In this document: piece by piece, positions 52,055-62,004 of the stretch
Layout: each line of letters begins with the position of its first letter
Numbering within the stretch: the stretch's first letter is position 1
Assembly: GCF_022398315.1 (NCBI RefSeq)
Contig: NZ_JAKEVF010000001.1
Location: 188,624-252,623 of the forward strand
DNA from: Shewanella sp. Isolate11
GTDB lineage: Bacteria; Pseudomonadota; Gammaproteobacteria; Enterobacterales; Shewanellaceae
Direction: 5' to 3'
DNA length: 64,000 nt
Translations under genes and position numbers: made by a program
The notes under the pieces: generated by a model
What the model saw: only the letters and a program-made list of their open reading frames with translations
Database searches by the model: none
Told to the model about the DNA's origin: nothing

Positions 52055-53418
52055 TTGCGAATCATCTCGGCATGGCGGGCGGCTTTCTCACCTTCACTGA
52101 TACGACTGGCCAAGATATAACAGGCAATGCCCATAATGGTGTTTGTGATAGGCAAGGCCAGCAATAACCCCTTAACGCCACCCAAATACGACCCCAGTGC
52201 CGCTAAAGGCAGTAAGATTAAAAACAGTCGACACAGGTTAAGCACTAAAGAGCTCATAGGTCTATGATAGGCGTTCAGTGTCATCGCCATGATGATCACT
52301 ATGCCCAGCGGTCCATAAGCTGCAGGCAGGGCGATAATATAGAAACTGAGCCACTCAATCACCTGAGCATCATTACTGAATAACTGAGCTATGGGCTCGG
52401 CACACAGCAATAAAGGAAGATAGAGCAAGGTTTGAAATAGCAACACAAATCGTAGCGATAACATCAAGGCATGGTGAGCGCGCTCAGTTTGGCCAGCACC
52501 TAAGTTTTGCGCCACAAAGGGCACTAGGCTTGAGGCCAATGCCATTACCACTATCAGTAACACCGACTCTAATCGCGTTCCGGCACCGAATGCCGCCACC
52601 GCGCTGTGATCGATACGCGCCAGCATTGCCATCATTGCCGCATTGGCTAGCGGATTAAGTAGATTCATCAAGGCCGCAGGCTGGGCAATGTGCGCCAGTT
52701 GCTTCCAGTTACAACGCATTCGGTCGATATTCAGTCCGGCAAAATGTACCAGTTTACGTTTGATGATCAACAGGTAACCCGACAGGGAGAGTGCCAGCGC
52801 CCAAGAGATCAGCGAGGCAATCGCAGCACCTTGGATTTCTAAGCGCGGGAAAGGTCCGATACCGAAGATCAGCAAGGGGTCGAGGATTAAATTTATCAAG
52901 GATGCCAATGCCATAATTTTGGCCGGAGAACGGGTATCGCCAGTGGCTCTAAGCCCTTGGTTGCCCACCATTAACAGCACTAATATTGGCGCGCCGATAT
53001 ACCAGAGGGTCATGTACTCTTGGATCAAGGGCAGACTTAAATCGTTGGCGCCGAGTAAACTAAACAGCGGCGCAATAAATAAGCTGCCTATAATTGATAG
53101 CGCCGTAATTAAACTGACGGTGAGCAGCAGTGCATCGTGTAAAAATACTTTGGCCTTGGCGCTATGACCACTGCCTATCAGCCTAGCAAGATTGGTCGAA
53201 ACCCCAGCGCCGATACCGATAGCCAGGCTGGATATGATCAAGGTCACCGGGAAGGTAAAGCTGATAGCCGCCAGAGATTCAGTGCCGAGCTGGCTGATAA
53301 AAAAGGTATCCACCAGACTAAAGCCGAGCACGGTCAAGATACCAACCAGATTTGGCAGGCTCAGTTTTAGCAGCACTTGGCCGATGGGTTGGCTTAAGAT
53401 CCCGTGTCTGTCTTTCAT
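52051..53418 (-). CDS. MATE-family multidrug efflux protein
   Basis: Inner-membrane exporter of 455 residues with about 12 helices in two similar halves. MATE features: PIGQVLLKLSLPNLVGILTV, FISQLGTESLAAISFTFPVT, GVSTNLARLIGSG, and in the second half MLARIDHSAVAAFGAGTRLE and VPFVAQNLGAGQ. MATE proteins expel cationic drugs, often fluoroquinolones, with Na+ or H+ entry. The last codons (EMIRK, TGA) overlap the start of the Qnr gene, making a two-gene unit. ATG 53418 is the first codon of the family-like N terminus; a GAAGGAGGG site lies about 20 bp upstream, so a slightly earlier start is possible. Confidence 0.93.
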   Translation of the reverse strand: MKDRHGILSQPIGQVLLKLSLPNLVGILTVLGFSLVDTFFISQLGTESLAAISFTFPVTLIISSLAIGIGAGVSTNLARLIGSGHSAKAKVFLHDALLLTVSLITALSIIGSLFIAPLFSLLGANDLSLPLIQEYMTLWYIGAPILVLLMVGNQGLRATGDTRSPAKIMALASLINLILDPLLIFGIGPFPRLEIQGAAIASLISWALALSLSGYLLIIKRKLVHFAGLNIDRMRCNWKQLAHIAQPAALMNLLNPLANAAMMAMLARIDHSAVAAFGAGTRLESVLLIVVMALASSLVPFVAQNLGAGQTERAHHALMLSLRFVLLFQTLLYLPLLLCAEPIAQLFSNDAQVIEWLSFYIIALPAAYGPLGIVIIMAMTLNAYHRPMSSLVLNLCRLFLILLPLAALGSYLGGVKGLLLALPITNTIMGIACYILASRISEGEKAARHAEMIRK

Positions 53419-53520
53419 TAAATCTGGATGACCCTAATCAGAGAAGGAGGGCAATTCTAACAGGATTGCTCAGGCTTTAATAAAACCCAGTTAAAAATTT
53501 GAGATTTTTTTTGTAAAGCC

Positions 53521-53549
53521 CTTGGATCTGACAATAGTGACCCCCATAT
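53521..53549 (+). promoter_or_regulatory. Sigma-32 heat-shock promoter of groES-groEL
   Basis: CTTGGA at 53521-53526 (consensus CTTGAA) and CCCCATAT at 53542-53549 (consensus CCCCATnT) are 15 bp apart, 93 bp before the groES start. This is a near-consensus RpoH promoter. Confidence 0.88.
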
Positions 53550-53641
53550 AGCAAACATCAGTCGGCATAAGGTATATGTCGAATTACTTTGATAAACCGC
53601 CAACGTTTGTTGGGCAAAAGAATCATTAGGAGAGTCCATAG

Positions 53642-53932
53642 ATGAATATTCGTCCATTACATGACCGCGTCATCGTTAAGCGTTCTGAAGTTGAATCAAA
53701 ATCAGCCGGTGGCATCGTATTGACAGGCAGTGCCGCTGAGCAATCAACTCGCGGTGAAGTACTTGCTGTAGGCAATGGCCGAATTCTTGAAAACGGCACA
53801 GTACAGCCTCTCGACGTTAAAGTCGGTGACATTGTTATCTTCAACGAAGGTTATGGCGTGAAGAAAGAGAAGATCGATGGTGAAGAAGTATTGATCCTAT
53901 CTGAAGCCGACCTTGTAGCTGTAGTGGAATAA
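53642..53932 (+). CDS. groES: Co-chaperonin GroES
   Basis: Protein of 96 residues: [20 protein letters not shown], the mobile loop [20 protein letters not shown], then [20 protein letters not shown]. It forms the heptameric lid of the GroEL chamber. The size and sequence are standard for gammaproteobacteria. ATG 53642 is preceded by TAGGAGAG. It is the first gene of the groESL operon, 53 bp before groEL, driven by the sigma-32 promoter upstream. Confidence 0.99.
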   Translation: MNIRPLHDRVIVKRSEVESKSAGGIVLTGSAAEQSTRGEVLAVGNGRILENGTVQPLDVKVGDIVIFNEGYGVKKEKIDGEEVLILSEADLVAVVE

Positions 53933-53973
53933 TCCACTAAGTTAGTTTTCTCCAGTTAACCCGATTTTCTTAA

Positions 53974-55635
<1,662 letters not shown>

Positions 55636-55743
55636 TTTTTACGGGCCTAAATCTGTGATAGCTGCGTTGCTTCACCACTCATTTAGTGTACTAAACGTCG
55701 CGGTAAAGCGCCTTGCTCTAACAAGATTTATACCACGTAAAAT
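55636..55743. repeat. Imperfect inverted-repeat element after groEL
   Basis: Left end TTTTTACGGGCCTAAATC (55636-55653) and the complement of the right end GATTTATACCACGTAAAA pair imperfectly. In the middle, TTTAGT-GT-ACTAAA (about 55683-55696) and CTTCACC/GGTAAAG give more pairing, so the 108-bp stretch could fold into one long hairpin. No second copy was found in the window. It could be a small non-autonomous repeat or a 3' UTR structure of groESL. Confidence 0.55.
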
Positions 55744-55784
55744 GCTCTGCTGGTCTTAAGTTCAAAGCTTATAACGTAAACATG

Positions 55785-55818
55785 AAAGCCCCGATGTCTA
55801 ACGACATCGGGGCTTTTT
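55785..55818 (+). terminator. Rho-independent terminator of groESL
   Basis: AAAGCCCCGATGTC and GACATCGGGGCTTT form a perfect 14-bp stem around TAAC, followed by TT. It lies 150 bp after groEL. Confidence 0.97.
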
Positions 55819-55977
55819 GTAACTGGATTATCTTACCTCTTGTTGGCTGTTGTAAGCTAGAACATTGATTTCAATCAATATGTACATTGTGTAGTTAGTT
55901 GATTATTATCACTATTTAAAAAATGGAAATTATATATTTGGTGGCGTAAAGCCCCATATAACTAAAGGGACATTAAA

Positions 55978-56490
55978 ATGAGAAAGATAATATTCGGTTT
56001 GTTTTTAATAGCGATTACAGGCTGTTCAAGCAATGGGCTAACAACGCTGAAGCCAATGGATTCAAACTTTGATAAAGAAATCGTGATGACAAACGATCCA
56101 AATCAAACCGCAAAAGTTAGGGGCATTGTGACCAACTGGATGGTTGATAATGGTTACAAAGTATCTAAAACAACTGCAAGTCCCAATGCTGAGTTAAACG
56201 ATGATCAAGTCATGTTTGAATTTAATGCTAACTGGTGGTGGGACGTGGCTACTTATATGCGTTACGTAAACTTAGATGTAACTGATAATAAAGGAATGAA
56301 GCTAGCAGAACTTGATTTTGACTCCGTAAGGTATGGAGGCATGGACAAGTTTGGAGACGCAGAAGAAAGATTAAATCTAATTATGGAAGTGTTTTTCCAA
56401 AAGATTTCTGTACAAGATGCTGAACGTCAATTAGAGCATGGGAGAGATAAAAAGACTAAATCTGGACCTACCTGTGCTTATGACTGCTAA
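55978..56490 (+). CDS. Small lipoprotein, unknown function
   Basis: Protein of 170 residues with a lipoprotein signal (MRKIIFGLFLIAITGC, lipobox ITGC, Cys at residue 16). The mature part has Trp-rich stretches (FNANWWWDVATYMRYVNLDV) and a basic tail ending SGPTCAYDC. No Asp at position +2 (Ser instead), so outer-membrane sorting is expected. The base composition looks more AT-rich than its neighbours (many AAA, GAT, TTT codons), which might point to a separate origin. ATG 55978 has AAAGGGA upstream. Family not recognised. Confidence 0.75.
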   Translation: MRKIIFGLFLIAITGCSSNGLTTLKPMDSNFDKEIVMTNDPNQTAKVRGIVTNWMVDNGYKVSKTTASPNAELNDDQVMFEFNANWWWDVATYMRYVNLDVTDNKGMKLAELDFDSVRYGGMDKFGDAEERLNLIMEVFFQKISVQDAERQLEHGRDKKTKSGPTCAYDC

Positions 56491-56582
56491 CTAAGTTATG
56501 GTTAAGGTCTCTTTCTAAAACGATTTTTCCTGCGCTAGAAACAGTGCTGGTCTGAAGCTTAAAAGCCTAAAACCAAGTTAAT

Positions 56583-56617
56583 AAAAAACCGATACTGTTT
56601 TTAGTATCGGTTTTTTT
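56583..56617 (+). terminator. Rho-independent terminator of the lipoprotein gene
   Basis: AAAACCGATACT and AGTATCGGTTTT form a perfect 12-bp stem with A- and T-runs at each end, so it can also end the convergent cold-shock gene. Confidence 0.95.
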
Positions 56618-56640
56618 ATGGCTTTCATTTGTGATAGATA

Positions 56641-57207
56641 TTAGTTACATAACTGCCTTTCGCAGGGGATTCCGTCACCATCGCCGTCCATTTTTGTATC
56701 TGGGCAATAGCGGTTGTAATACTTAGCTTCAGCACAGGAGCGCATCTGGCTACAGTGGGTTTTGCCTGCTTCGCAGCTAAAGTTCTGCACTGGGTTAAAC
56801 TGCATCTGTTCGACATCTTGGTTGGTGAGCACTGGCGTTGAGGTCAGCTCTTCGTATTTTTTAAAGCCAAATATGCCAAGGCCGAGTACGACTAAAAGTG
56901 GCAGCAGTAATCCGCTTAATGATTTACGTTTGTACTGGCCATTGTGTTGGCCATTATATTTGTTATCGCGGCGGTTTGAACTGGCAGCAATAATTGCCAC
57001 ACCTTCAATATTGGCTTTTATTGCCTTGATCTTGCCGTCACTCTGCAACTCAGAGAAATAGTTGATTTGGTCGCCAACAACGGGCTTTCTCGCCATCTGC
57101 TTTAATGCCGAGATATGAATAAACACATCTTGAGCATTGGCTGTATCTGGCTTGATAAACCCGAAGCCTTTTTCACTGTTCCAGCGAACGAGAGTTCCTT
57201 TCTCCAT
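56641..57207 (-). CDS. Cold-shock domain / membrane / Excalibur fusion protein
   Basis: Protein of 188 residues. The N-terminal cold-shock domain (residues 1-68; KGTLVRWNSEKGFGFIKP, with RNP1 KGFGFI and RNP2 DVFIHI) binds RNA or single-stranded DNA. A linker with GQHNGQYKRK leads to one transmembrane helix (LLLPLLVVLGLGIFGF), and the C terminus is an Excalibur-type calcium-binding domain (SCAEAKYYNRYCPDTKMDGD, then GDGIPCE) on the other side of the membrane. ATG 57207 is the CSD start; however the AAGGA site best fits a TTG at 57216, adding three residues. It is 10 bp downstream of the NERD gene, so probably one operon. Confidence 0.88.
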   Translation of the reverse strand: MEKGTLVRWNSEKGFGFIKPDTANAQDVFIHISALKQMARKPVVGDQINYFSELQSDGKIKAIKANIEGVAIIAASSNRRDNKYNGQHNGQYKRKSLSGLLLPLLVVLGLGIFGFKKYEELTSTPVLTNQDVEQMQFNPVQNFSCEAGKTHCSQMRSCAEAKYYNRYCPDTKMDGDGDGIPCERQLCN

Positions 57208-57226
57208 GCTATTCAAGTTCTGTTCC

Positions 57227-58231
57227 TTAGATTATCTGCTGGCTGAAGCTGCATTCTTGGCAGTGTAGCGTGTAGGTCTCTCTACGTTTTTGTACTTTAG
57301 TATTCTTGCTTTGACAATGTGGACAGGCTTGTTTCATCGGCGTGTTTTTAGTGCACGGAGTACAGTGAATGTAATAGCCGAACTTGCCATACATTGGCGT
57401 GTAATCACTTGATTCACCACAATGTTTACAACTTAATTTGATGGAGCTGCCTGCGGTTGGGTGTTGTGTTTGGTAAGTTACAGGTGTTGGTTGCCGAATT
57501 TGATTTATCGGCAGTTGTTCTATTTCTGTAAGCTGGGTTTCTGACGTTTGCATCTCGACGCTGTTGCTTGTTTTTTGAAACTCCCCGAGGTGCTGGTCAA
57601 TTAAGAAATTTGCGATAGAGTCGAGTTCGGTTTGGTTAAAGTCGGGGCGGGTATCGGTGAAGTTTACTGTGCGAATAAACTTATTTTTTAAGTTCATTAC
57701 TTGATTAAGTTTATCGACAAGGAATTCAGTTTTTACCAGTTTGTCTGAAATAGCCTTTGGCATAGTATCACGGTTGATCACCGCATCGCTTGAAACAGCA
57801 CAGAGGTGATCCCAGCAACGCAGTCTGAAGCCCTGTTGTTTTATCCCAAGTAACTTGCCTAGAATGTCGGTTCGATGATGCGTTAACAGATCGAGAAGTA
57901 GTGCTTGCTGTAGTTCGATTTGCTTAATCGGAGATGGCATCCCAAACCAGCGGTTTTGGTAACTGCGCGTCCATTCTTGTTGTTGATTTACTTGAATTCG
58001 ACCTTTGATGCTTTTCGATTCAATTAATACGAACCCATAGGGATATATGATGAGGTGGTCGATTTGTGCTGTTTCGTCGTTAAAGCGGAACTTGAAGTCG
58101 TTGATGACCAGCACTTGTTTATGTTCTTTGTAGGCACGACGCAGAAAAAAGGCGACGTCTTGTTCCTGCTTCTGTCCTGCACAGGCTTGAGGTGATGTTA
58201 CTGCTTGTGGTGATTTGGCTTTTAGAATCAT
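57227..58231 (-). CDS. NERD-domain protein with C-terminal zinc ribbons
   Basis: Protein of 334 residues. The N-terminal half is a NERD (nuclease-related) domain: EQDVAFFLRRAYKEHKQVLV, then the core AQIDHLIIYPYGFVLIESKS with the Asp, Glu and Lys of a PD-(D/E)xK-type site, and IKGRIQVNQQQEW. The C terminus holds two zinc ribbons: LSCKHCGESS...HCTPC and CPHCQSK...HCQEC, as in topoisomerase-type C4 ribbons. A nucleic-acid cleaving or binding role is plausible but unproven. ATG 58231 starts the gene. It precedes the CSD-Excalibur gene by 10 bp, suggesting a shared role. Confidence 0.88.
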   Translation of the reverse strand: MILKAKSPQAVTSPQACAGQKQEQDVAFFLRRAYKEHKQVLVINDFKFRFNDETAQIDHLIIYPYGFVLIESKSIKGRIQVNQQQEWTRSYQNRWFGMPSPIKQIELQQALLLDLLTHHRTDILGKLLGIKQQGFRLRCWDHLCAVSSDAVINRDTMPKAISDKLVKTEFLVDKLNQVMNLKNKFIRTVNFTDTRPDFNQTELDSIANFLIDQHLGEFQKTSNSVEMQTSETQLTEIEQLPINQIRQPTPVTYQTQHPTAGSSIKLSCKHCGESSDYTPMYGKFGYYIHCTPCTKNTPMKQACPHCQSKNTKVQKRRETYTLHCQECSFSQQII

Positions 58232-58457
58232 TTATCAATCGCATCCATTCATTGCTCAATCATGAGCAACTTGATAAAAATCAATTTAATAGTACACATC
58301 TTATACAGTTCAGGTAAAGCGTTACTGCGGCGAGATTCAGGCATTTTTGTTTATCTTATCTAGCTATTTTTAATCTCTGCCTCAGGTTGCTTGGTTACAA
58401 TCTCCGATTAATTTTTTTTCGAGTCTGGTTTGAATAAGTGAGTGAGGGATTATCATT

Positions 58458-58862
58458 GTGGGAAATCGACATTTAAATGGAGTTAAACGTGGGCCGTGGG
58501 TGGCGGTTGGGGTTTCGCTTTCAGTAGTGGCCTTAATAGGACTGTTGTTAATGATGATGCCTAAAGGCTTTAAGGCGACTCATGAGCAAATTGGTACCGG
58601 CAAGCCAGCGGTCGTTTTTGTTTACGATCCCAATTATGCATCGAGTAATAGTCAGACTGAACAGATGAATGAGGCGCGTGAGCATTTGGGGGATAATGTC
58701 CATTTCCTGCTTGCTAGGGTTGGTACGCCAGAAGGCGACCAATTGATTGCTAAACACCGTGCCGGAGCTTCTGAACTCTTGCTGTTTGATGGCGCTGGCA
58801 AGTTGATCAAAAGGCAGTTTGCGGTAAAAGATGCTAACCAGCTGATGCGCTGGGTGCGATAA
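58458..58862 (+). CDS. Membrane-anchored thioredoxin-fold protein without catalytic cysteines
   Basis: Protein of 134 residues with one N-terminal helix (GPWVAVGVSLSVVALIGLLL, residues about 12-33) and a soluble domain resembling a thioredoxin fold: KPAVVFVYDPNYASSNSQTE, NVHFLLARVGTPEG, and ASELLLFDGAGKLIKRQFAV. The place of the CxxC pair is occupied by polar residues (YASSNSQ), so redox activity is not expected. The start is GTG at 58458. It is divergent from the NERD gene. The family is not recognised beyond the fold. Confidence 0.68.
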   Translation: MGNRHLNGVKRGPWVAVGVSLSVVALIGLLLMMMPKGFKATHEQIGTGKPAVVFVYDPNYASSNSQTEQMNEAREHLGDNVHFLLARVGTPEGDQLIAKHRAGASELLLFDGAGKLIKRQFAVKDANQLMRWVR

Positions 58863-59051
58863 CCAATCATAGAGTGGGCTGAGTTATAATTCTGTTGTTG
58901 AGCGGCGAGCCGCTGTCTGAGGGTGCTGATTTATTCTAGGTTGTCCTCGTCGCCTCTAAAGGCTAGTACTAGCGCTTGTTTGGTCATAACGCTGTAGGGG
59001 TTGATGCCTCAAAAACCTTCTTATACAGAGTGGTATTATTTGGATTAAAAT

Positions 59052-59078
59052 AGGCATCCCTTATTGCAAGGGATGCCT
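59052..59078 (-). terminator. Terminator of the 768-residue secreted protein gene
   Basis: AGGCATCCCTT and AAGGGATGCCT form a perfect 11-bp stem around ATTGC, then TATTTT on the minus strand, 31 bp beyond the stop. Confidence 0.88.
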
Positions 59079-59108
59079 GATTTAAGTGGAACTCCAATTT
59101 GCTATAAA

Positions 59109-61415
59109 TTATTGTGCTTCAAACCCGCTTGGCAATGGTGGGCAGTTCGCAGGATCGCTAGGGATAAATTGCACCCCACCACCTTCTTCACCTACCTTCA
59201 TATTATTAAAGTCATCGAGCTGTGTTTTATACTCGTTTTGGCTGGTTGCATCTGTGCCTTGCCAAGCGGCTATGGCTTCATCAATTAATGTTTGTGCCGA
59301 AATAGTGCCTCCTCCAGAAAGTATTAATTGAGCGTCGCCACCGAGGCGGTATTCGACATTAAATAGGAAGGCCAGTAATTGCTGAGCAAGCTGCTCTCTT
59401 GGATCGCCACCGCCATTACTGTCGACTAAGAAGTGTGAAACCTCTGCTTTTACCGTTCCTGCCTGAGCCGATAATGCATCGTTTATATCGTCATTATTGA
59501 AGGCTGCATCGACATTTGTATTATCAGAATATTTGCCGTCGAAGGGCTCATCACCGGCACCAAAATAGCTGGTTTCGCTATCGTAAGGATCTAGGGTGTT
59601 GATGTAGCTAGTAACAAATGACTCTTCCATTTCACCTAGGCCATTTTTGTTATGCCAATAACCTTTCGTGCCGAAGCTGACTTCATTAAAGCACAGATTC
59701 GTAAACACAATTTCCTCTAGTCCGGTATCGCTATCGTCCATATAGGTTTTACCCATAATCGGGGTTAATCTGCCTTCTACACCACTGGCCTCTGAACGTA
59801 CGTCGAAGTTCATCGCCATATTTGAACTTGCCTGCCAACCCTGGGCACTAGCTTCTTCTACTTGATAGTAGTCAGACGGATGCAGCGTGAATGGTGCATC
59901 GCCATAGCCATTAGGTAGCAAGAGTTTAAAGGTGTGCTCACCGTTGGAATCTGTCATACGAGTCGCGATACCATTGACGAGCAAGGCTTCACCCGGTTCA
60001 ACATTTGGCTGGAAACGAGCAATGATTTCATCGTAAAGATCGGCGTTTTCGGTGGGACTGATGGTGTCAGGTACTGGACCACCACTGGACTGTAATAGGC
60101 TGGGGGCGTATTTAATACGTACCGGCCAGTTAGGAATCCCCATCTCTCCATCATCGGCAACGCCGTTACCGTTGGTGTCGAATATTTTGGTGACTTTCAT
60201 ATTGGCGAAACCCACCTGACCTAAGGTGAGGGTAATTTGTGGATCCTCATTGTTAATTTCGGGCACTACACCCAGTGCTGATGGGGTAAATCCAGTAAAC
60301 TCATTGGCAGTTTGTGGTCCATCACCGGAGTCCACAGCATCTAAACAGACCATTTCCATCAGGAATCGCTCTAGGTAATCGCTGGGCTCGTCCCACAGTG
60401 CGGGATCCTCTGGCCCGGTGTTGGTCGAGGTGAATGCTTGGTAAGCATGGGCGTAACCAGAAGTTGTGAAGTATTGACTGTTGAGGTTTTTATCCTCATC
60501 TTCGGTCCAACGATAATGGTCTAAGTTCCATAAATCATCTAATTTACCGAGCGCCTCTTGCATTAAAATAGTGCTGGGATCACCACCTGACTCATCTTGG
60601 GTAACACCGGTATTACGCACGCCTAAACCATCATCAATCCCATATTCCCAGCCCCAAATAAATTTCTCGCCTGGGTCTAAACGACAGTTGAGGTTGGCAT
60701 CATGGTAGTTACGTAGGGCAATAATCCCATATTCCTGTCTACGTTTTTGTTTTACCTTGTAATTATCGGTTTTAGAAAAACGTGGGATAAACCCATGGAA
60801 GTTACCGGCTTGGTAACCCTCTTGATTGACGGCTTGATGCTTATTGCCATCTAAATCCAATTCATTAACAGGGTCATAGTTGTCAACTGGGGTGATCCAG
60901 ACTTTGTAGACACCGCCGCTGTTAGGTGTGTCGTCATAAGGGTAAAGCTGAATAACCATGGCATAAAGGGGATCGCCGCCATGATCGACATCAGTATTAA
61001 AGGCGTGACCAGTACATTCCTCTTCAATCCAGCCACCATTTTGACCATTTTTATAACTGTAATTGTGACCATCGGCGCCATGGTACTCGGTTATTACGCC
61101 ATTGTTGATGGTGATTTTACGACAACTGATATGGTCACTCGAAAGCAGATCTTTACCACTTGGGTCGGTCACCTGAAAATAATAGTCACCGTCAGGGAGC
61201 GACGCTGCGGATGCAGGGGCATTCATTCTTGGCCCACCATCTAAATAGACATCTAATTTATCTTGATACCTCACGTTTTCATTTACGATTGCGCCATCTT
61301 CTGTTGTGGTAAAAATGGCACCTGATAATGCACTTACGAAAAACGGCACCGCTGCCAGCAGAGATAAGCTACTGGTTAACAATGGCGTAAGTTTCAATTT
61401 TGGTGATTTACTCAT
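59109..61415 (-). CDS. Large secreted protein with SdrD-B-like domains
   Basis: Protein of 768 residues with a signal peptide (LTSSLSLLAAVPFFVSALSG). Most of the mature sequence is acidic and beta-rich. A calcium-loop-like DTNGNGVADDGEMGIPNW and DANLNCRLDPGEKF occur in the mid-part, similar to SdrD-B/collagen-binding B-type repeats (MKVTKIFDTNGNGVADDGE). The C-terminal third contains SFGTKGYWHNKNGLGEMEE, the start of a domain I do not recognise. No sorting anchor or LPxTG is present. ATG 61415 has GGAGG upstream. Function unknown; a surface or extracellular role is likely. Confidence 0.8.
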   Translation of the reverse strand: MSKSPKLKLTPLLTSSLSLLAAVPFFVSALSGAIFTTTEDGAIVNENVRYQDKLDVYLDGGPRMNAPASAASLPDGDYYFQVTDPSGKDLLSSDHISCRKITINNGVITEYHGADGHNYSYKNGQNGGWIEEECTGHAFNTDVDHGGDPLYAMVIQLYPYDDTPNSGGVYKVWITPVDNYDPVNELDLDGNKHQAVNQEGYQAGNFHGFIPRFSKTDNYKVKQKRRQEYGIIALRNYHDANLNCRLDPGEKFIWGWEYGIDDGLGVRNTGVTQDESGGDPSTILMQEALGKLDDLWNLDHYRWTEDEDKNLNSQYFTTSGYAHAYQAFTSTNTGPEDPALWDEPSDYLERFLMEMVCLDAVDSGDGPQTANEFTGFTPSALGVVPEINNEDPQITLTLGQVGFANMKVTKIFDTNGNGVADDGEMGIPNWPVRIKYAPSLLQSSGGPVPDTISPTENADLYDEIIARFQPNVEPGEALLVNGIATRMTDSNGEHTFKLLLPNGYGDAPFTLHPSDYYQVEEASAQGWQASSNMAMNFDVRSEASGVEGRLTPIMGKTYMDDSDTGLEEIVFTNLCFNEVSFGTKGYWHNKNGLGEMEESFVTSYINTLDPYDSETSYFGAGDEPFDGKYSDNTNVDAAFNNDDINDALSAQAGTVKAEVSHFLVDSNGGGDPREQLAQQLLAFLFNVEYRLGGDAQLILSGGGTISAQTLIDEAIAAWQGTDATSQNEYKTQLDDFNNMKVGEEGGGVQFIPSDPANCPPLPSGFEAQ

Positions 61416-62004
61416 GGTGACCTCCAACATCATCAGAATTAACCACTTAAAGGTTAATTAAGCCGCTTATTTAAGGTTCATCATGATGCACAAAGGACGA
61501 ACTAAATGAGCGGTCGAATTATGTTTGTTGCCACCTTTTAAAGGCATTAACTATGCCACAAAATTAAGGGGTTGATTTATAGAGATAAAAATTTTGCCTC
61601 TGAGCCGTAAATTCATTCCTGAATGTTAAAGGTAAGTAAAATCCTTTATCTAATTGAATATTTAGGGTTTATTGGTTGACACACAGTGTCTCATTTTTGA
61701 GACACTTTAGTGTATTTGTCTATAGCCCCTTCTTGTTCAGCAGCTTAATTCAATATGTTATGTGCTGTAGTTCAACGGTCAAAGGCGTTAACACAGCATC
61801 AGAAGTGCTAAAACTCGTTCGTTAGGCAAACTTTTACAAACGTCATAAGTTTGTTTTTGGGTTAGCGACTGCTTTTAATTGAAGATTCAAGCAAGATCAG
61901 GACAGATGAAAAAACAGCGACTACACTCAAATCGGGTGAGTTAACCTATTGATGTAATAATGATTGGCATAAAATGAGTTTTATAAAATATCCAAGGAGA
62001 AGGG
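61416..62004. other. Intergenic region with a palindromic operator-like site
   Basis: 589 bp between two divergent genes. The only clear structure is the inverted repeat AGTGTCTCA-TTTT-TGAGACACT at 61685-61706 (9-bp arms), overlapped by ACACT-TT-AGTGT at 61702-61713. It has no T-run suited to termination in either direction, and its place between divergent promoters suggests a regulator site. No coding frame with a ribosome site was found. Confidence 0.65.

Noticed and set aside
53400..53480. LexA box controlling the MATE-qnr unit
   Set aside because: qnrB genes are SOS-regulated, so I looked for CTGT-N8-ACAG upstream of the MATE gene but found none.
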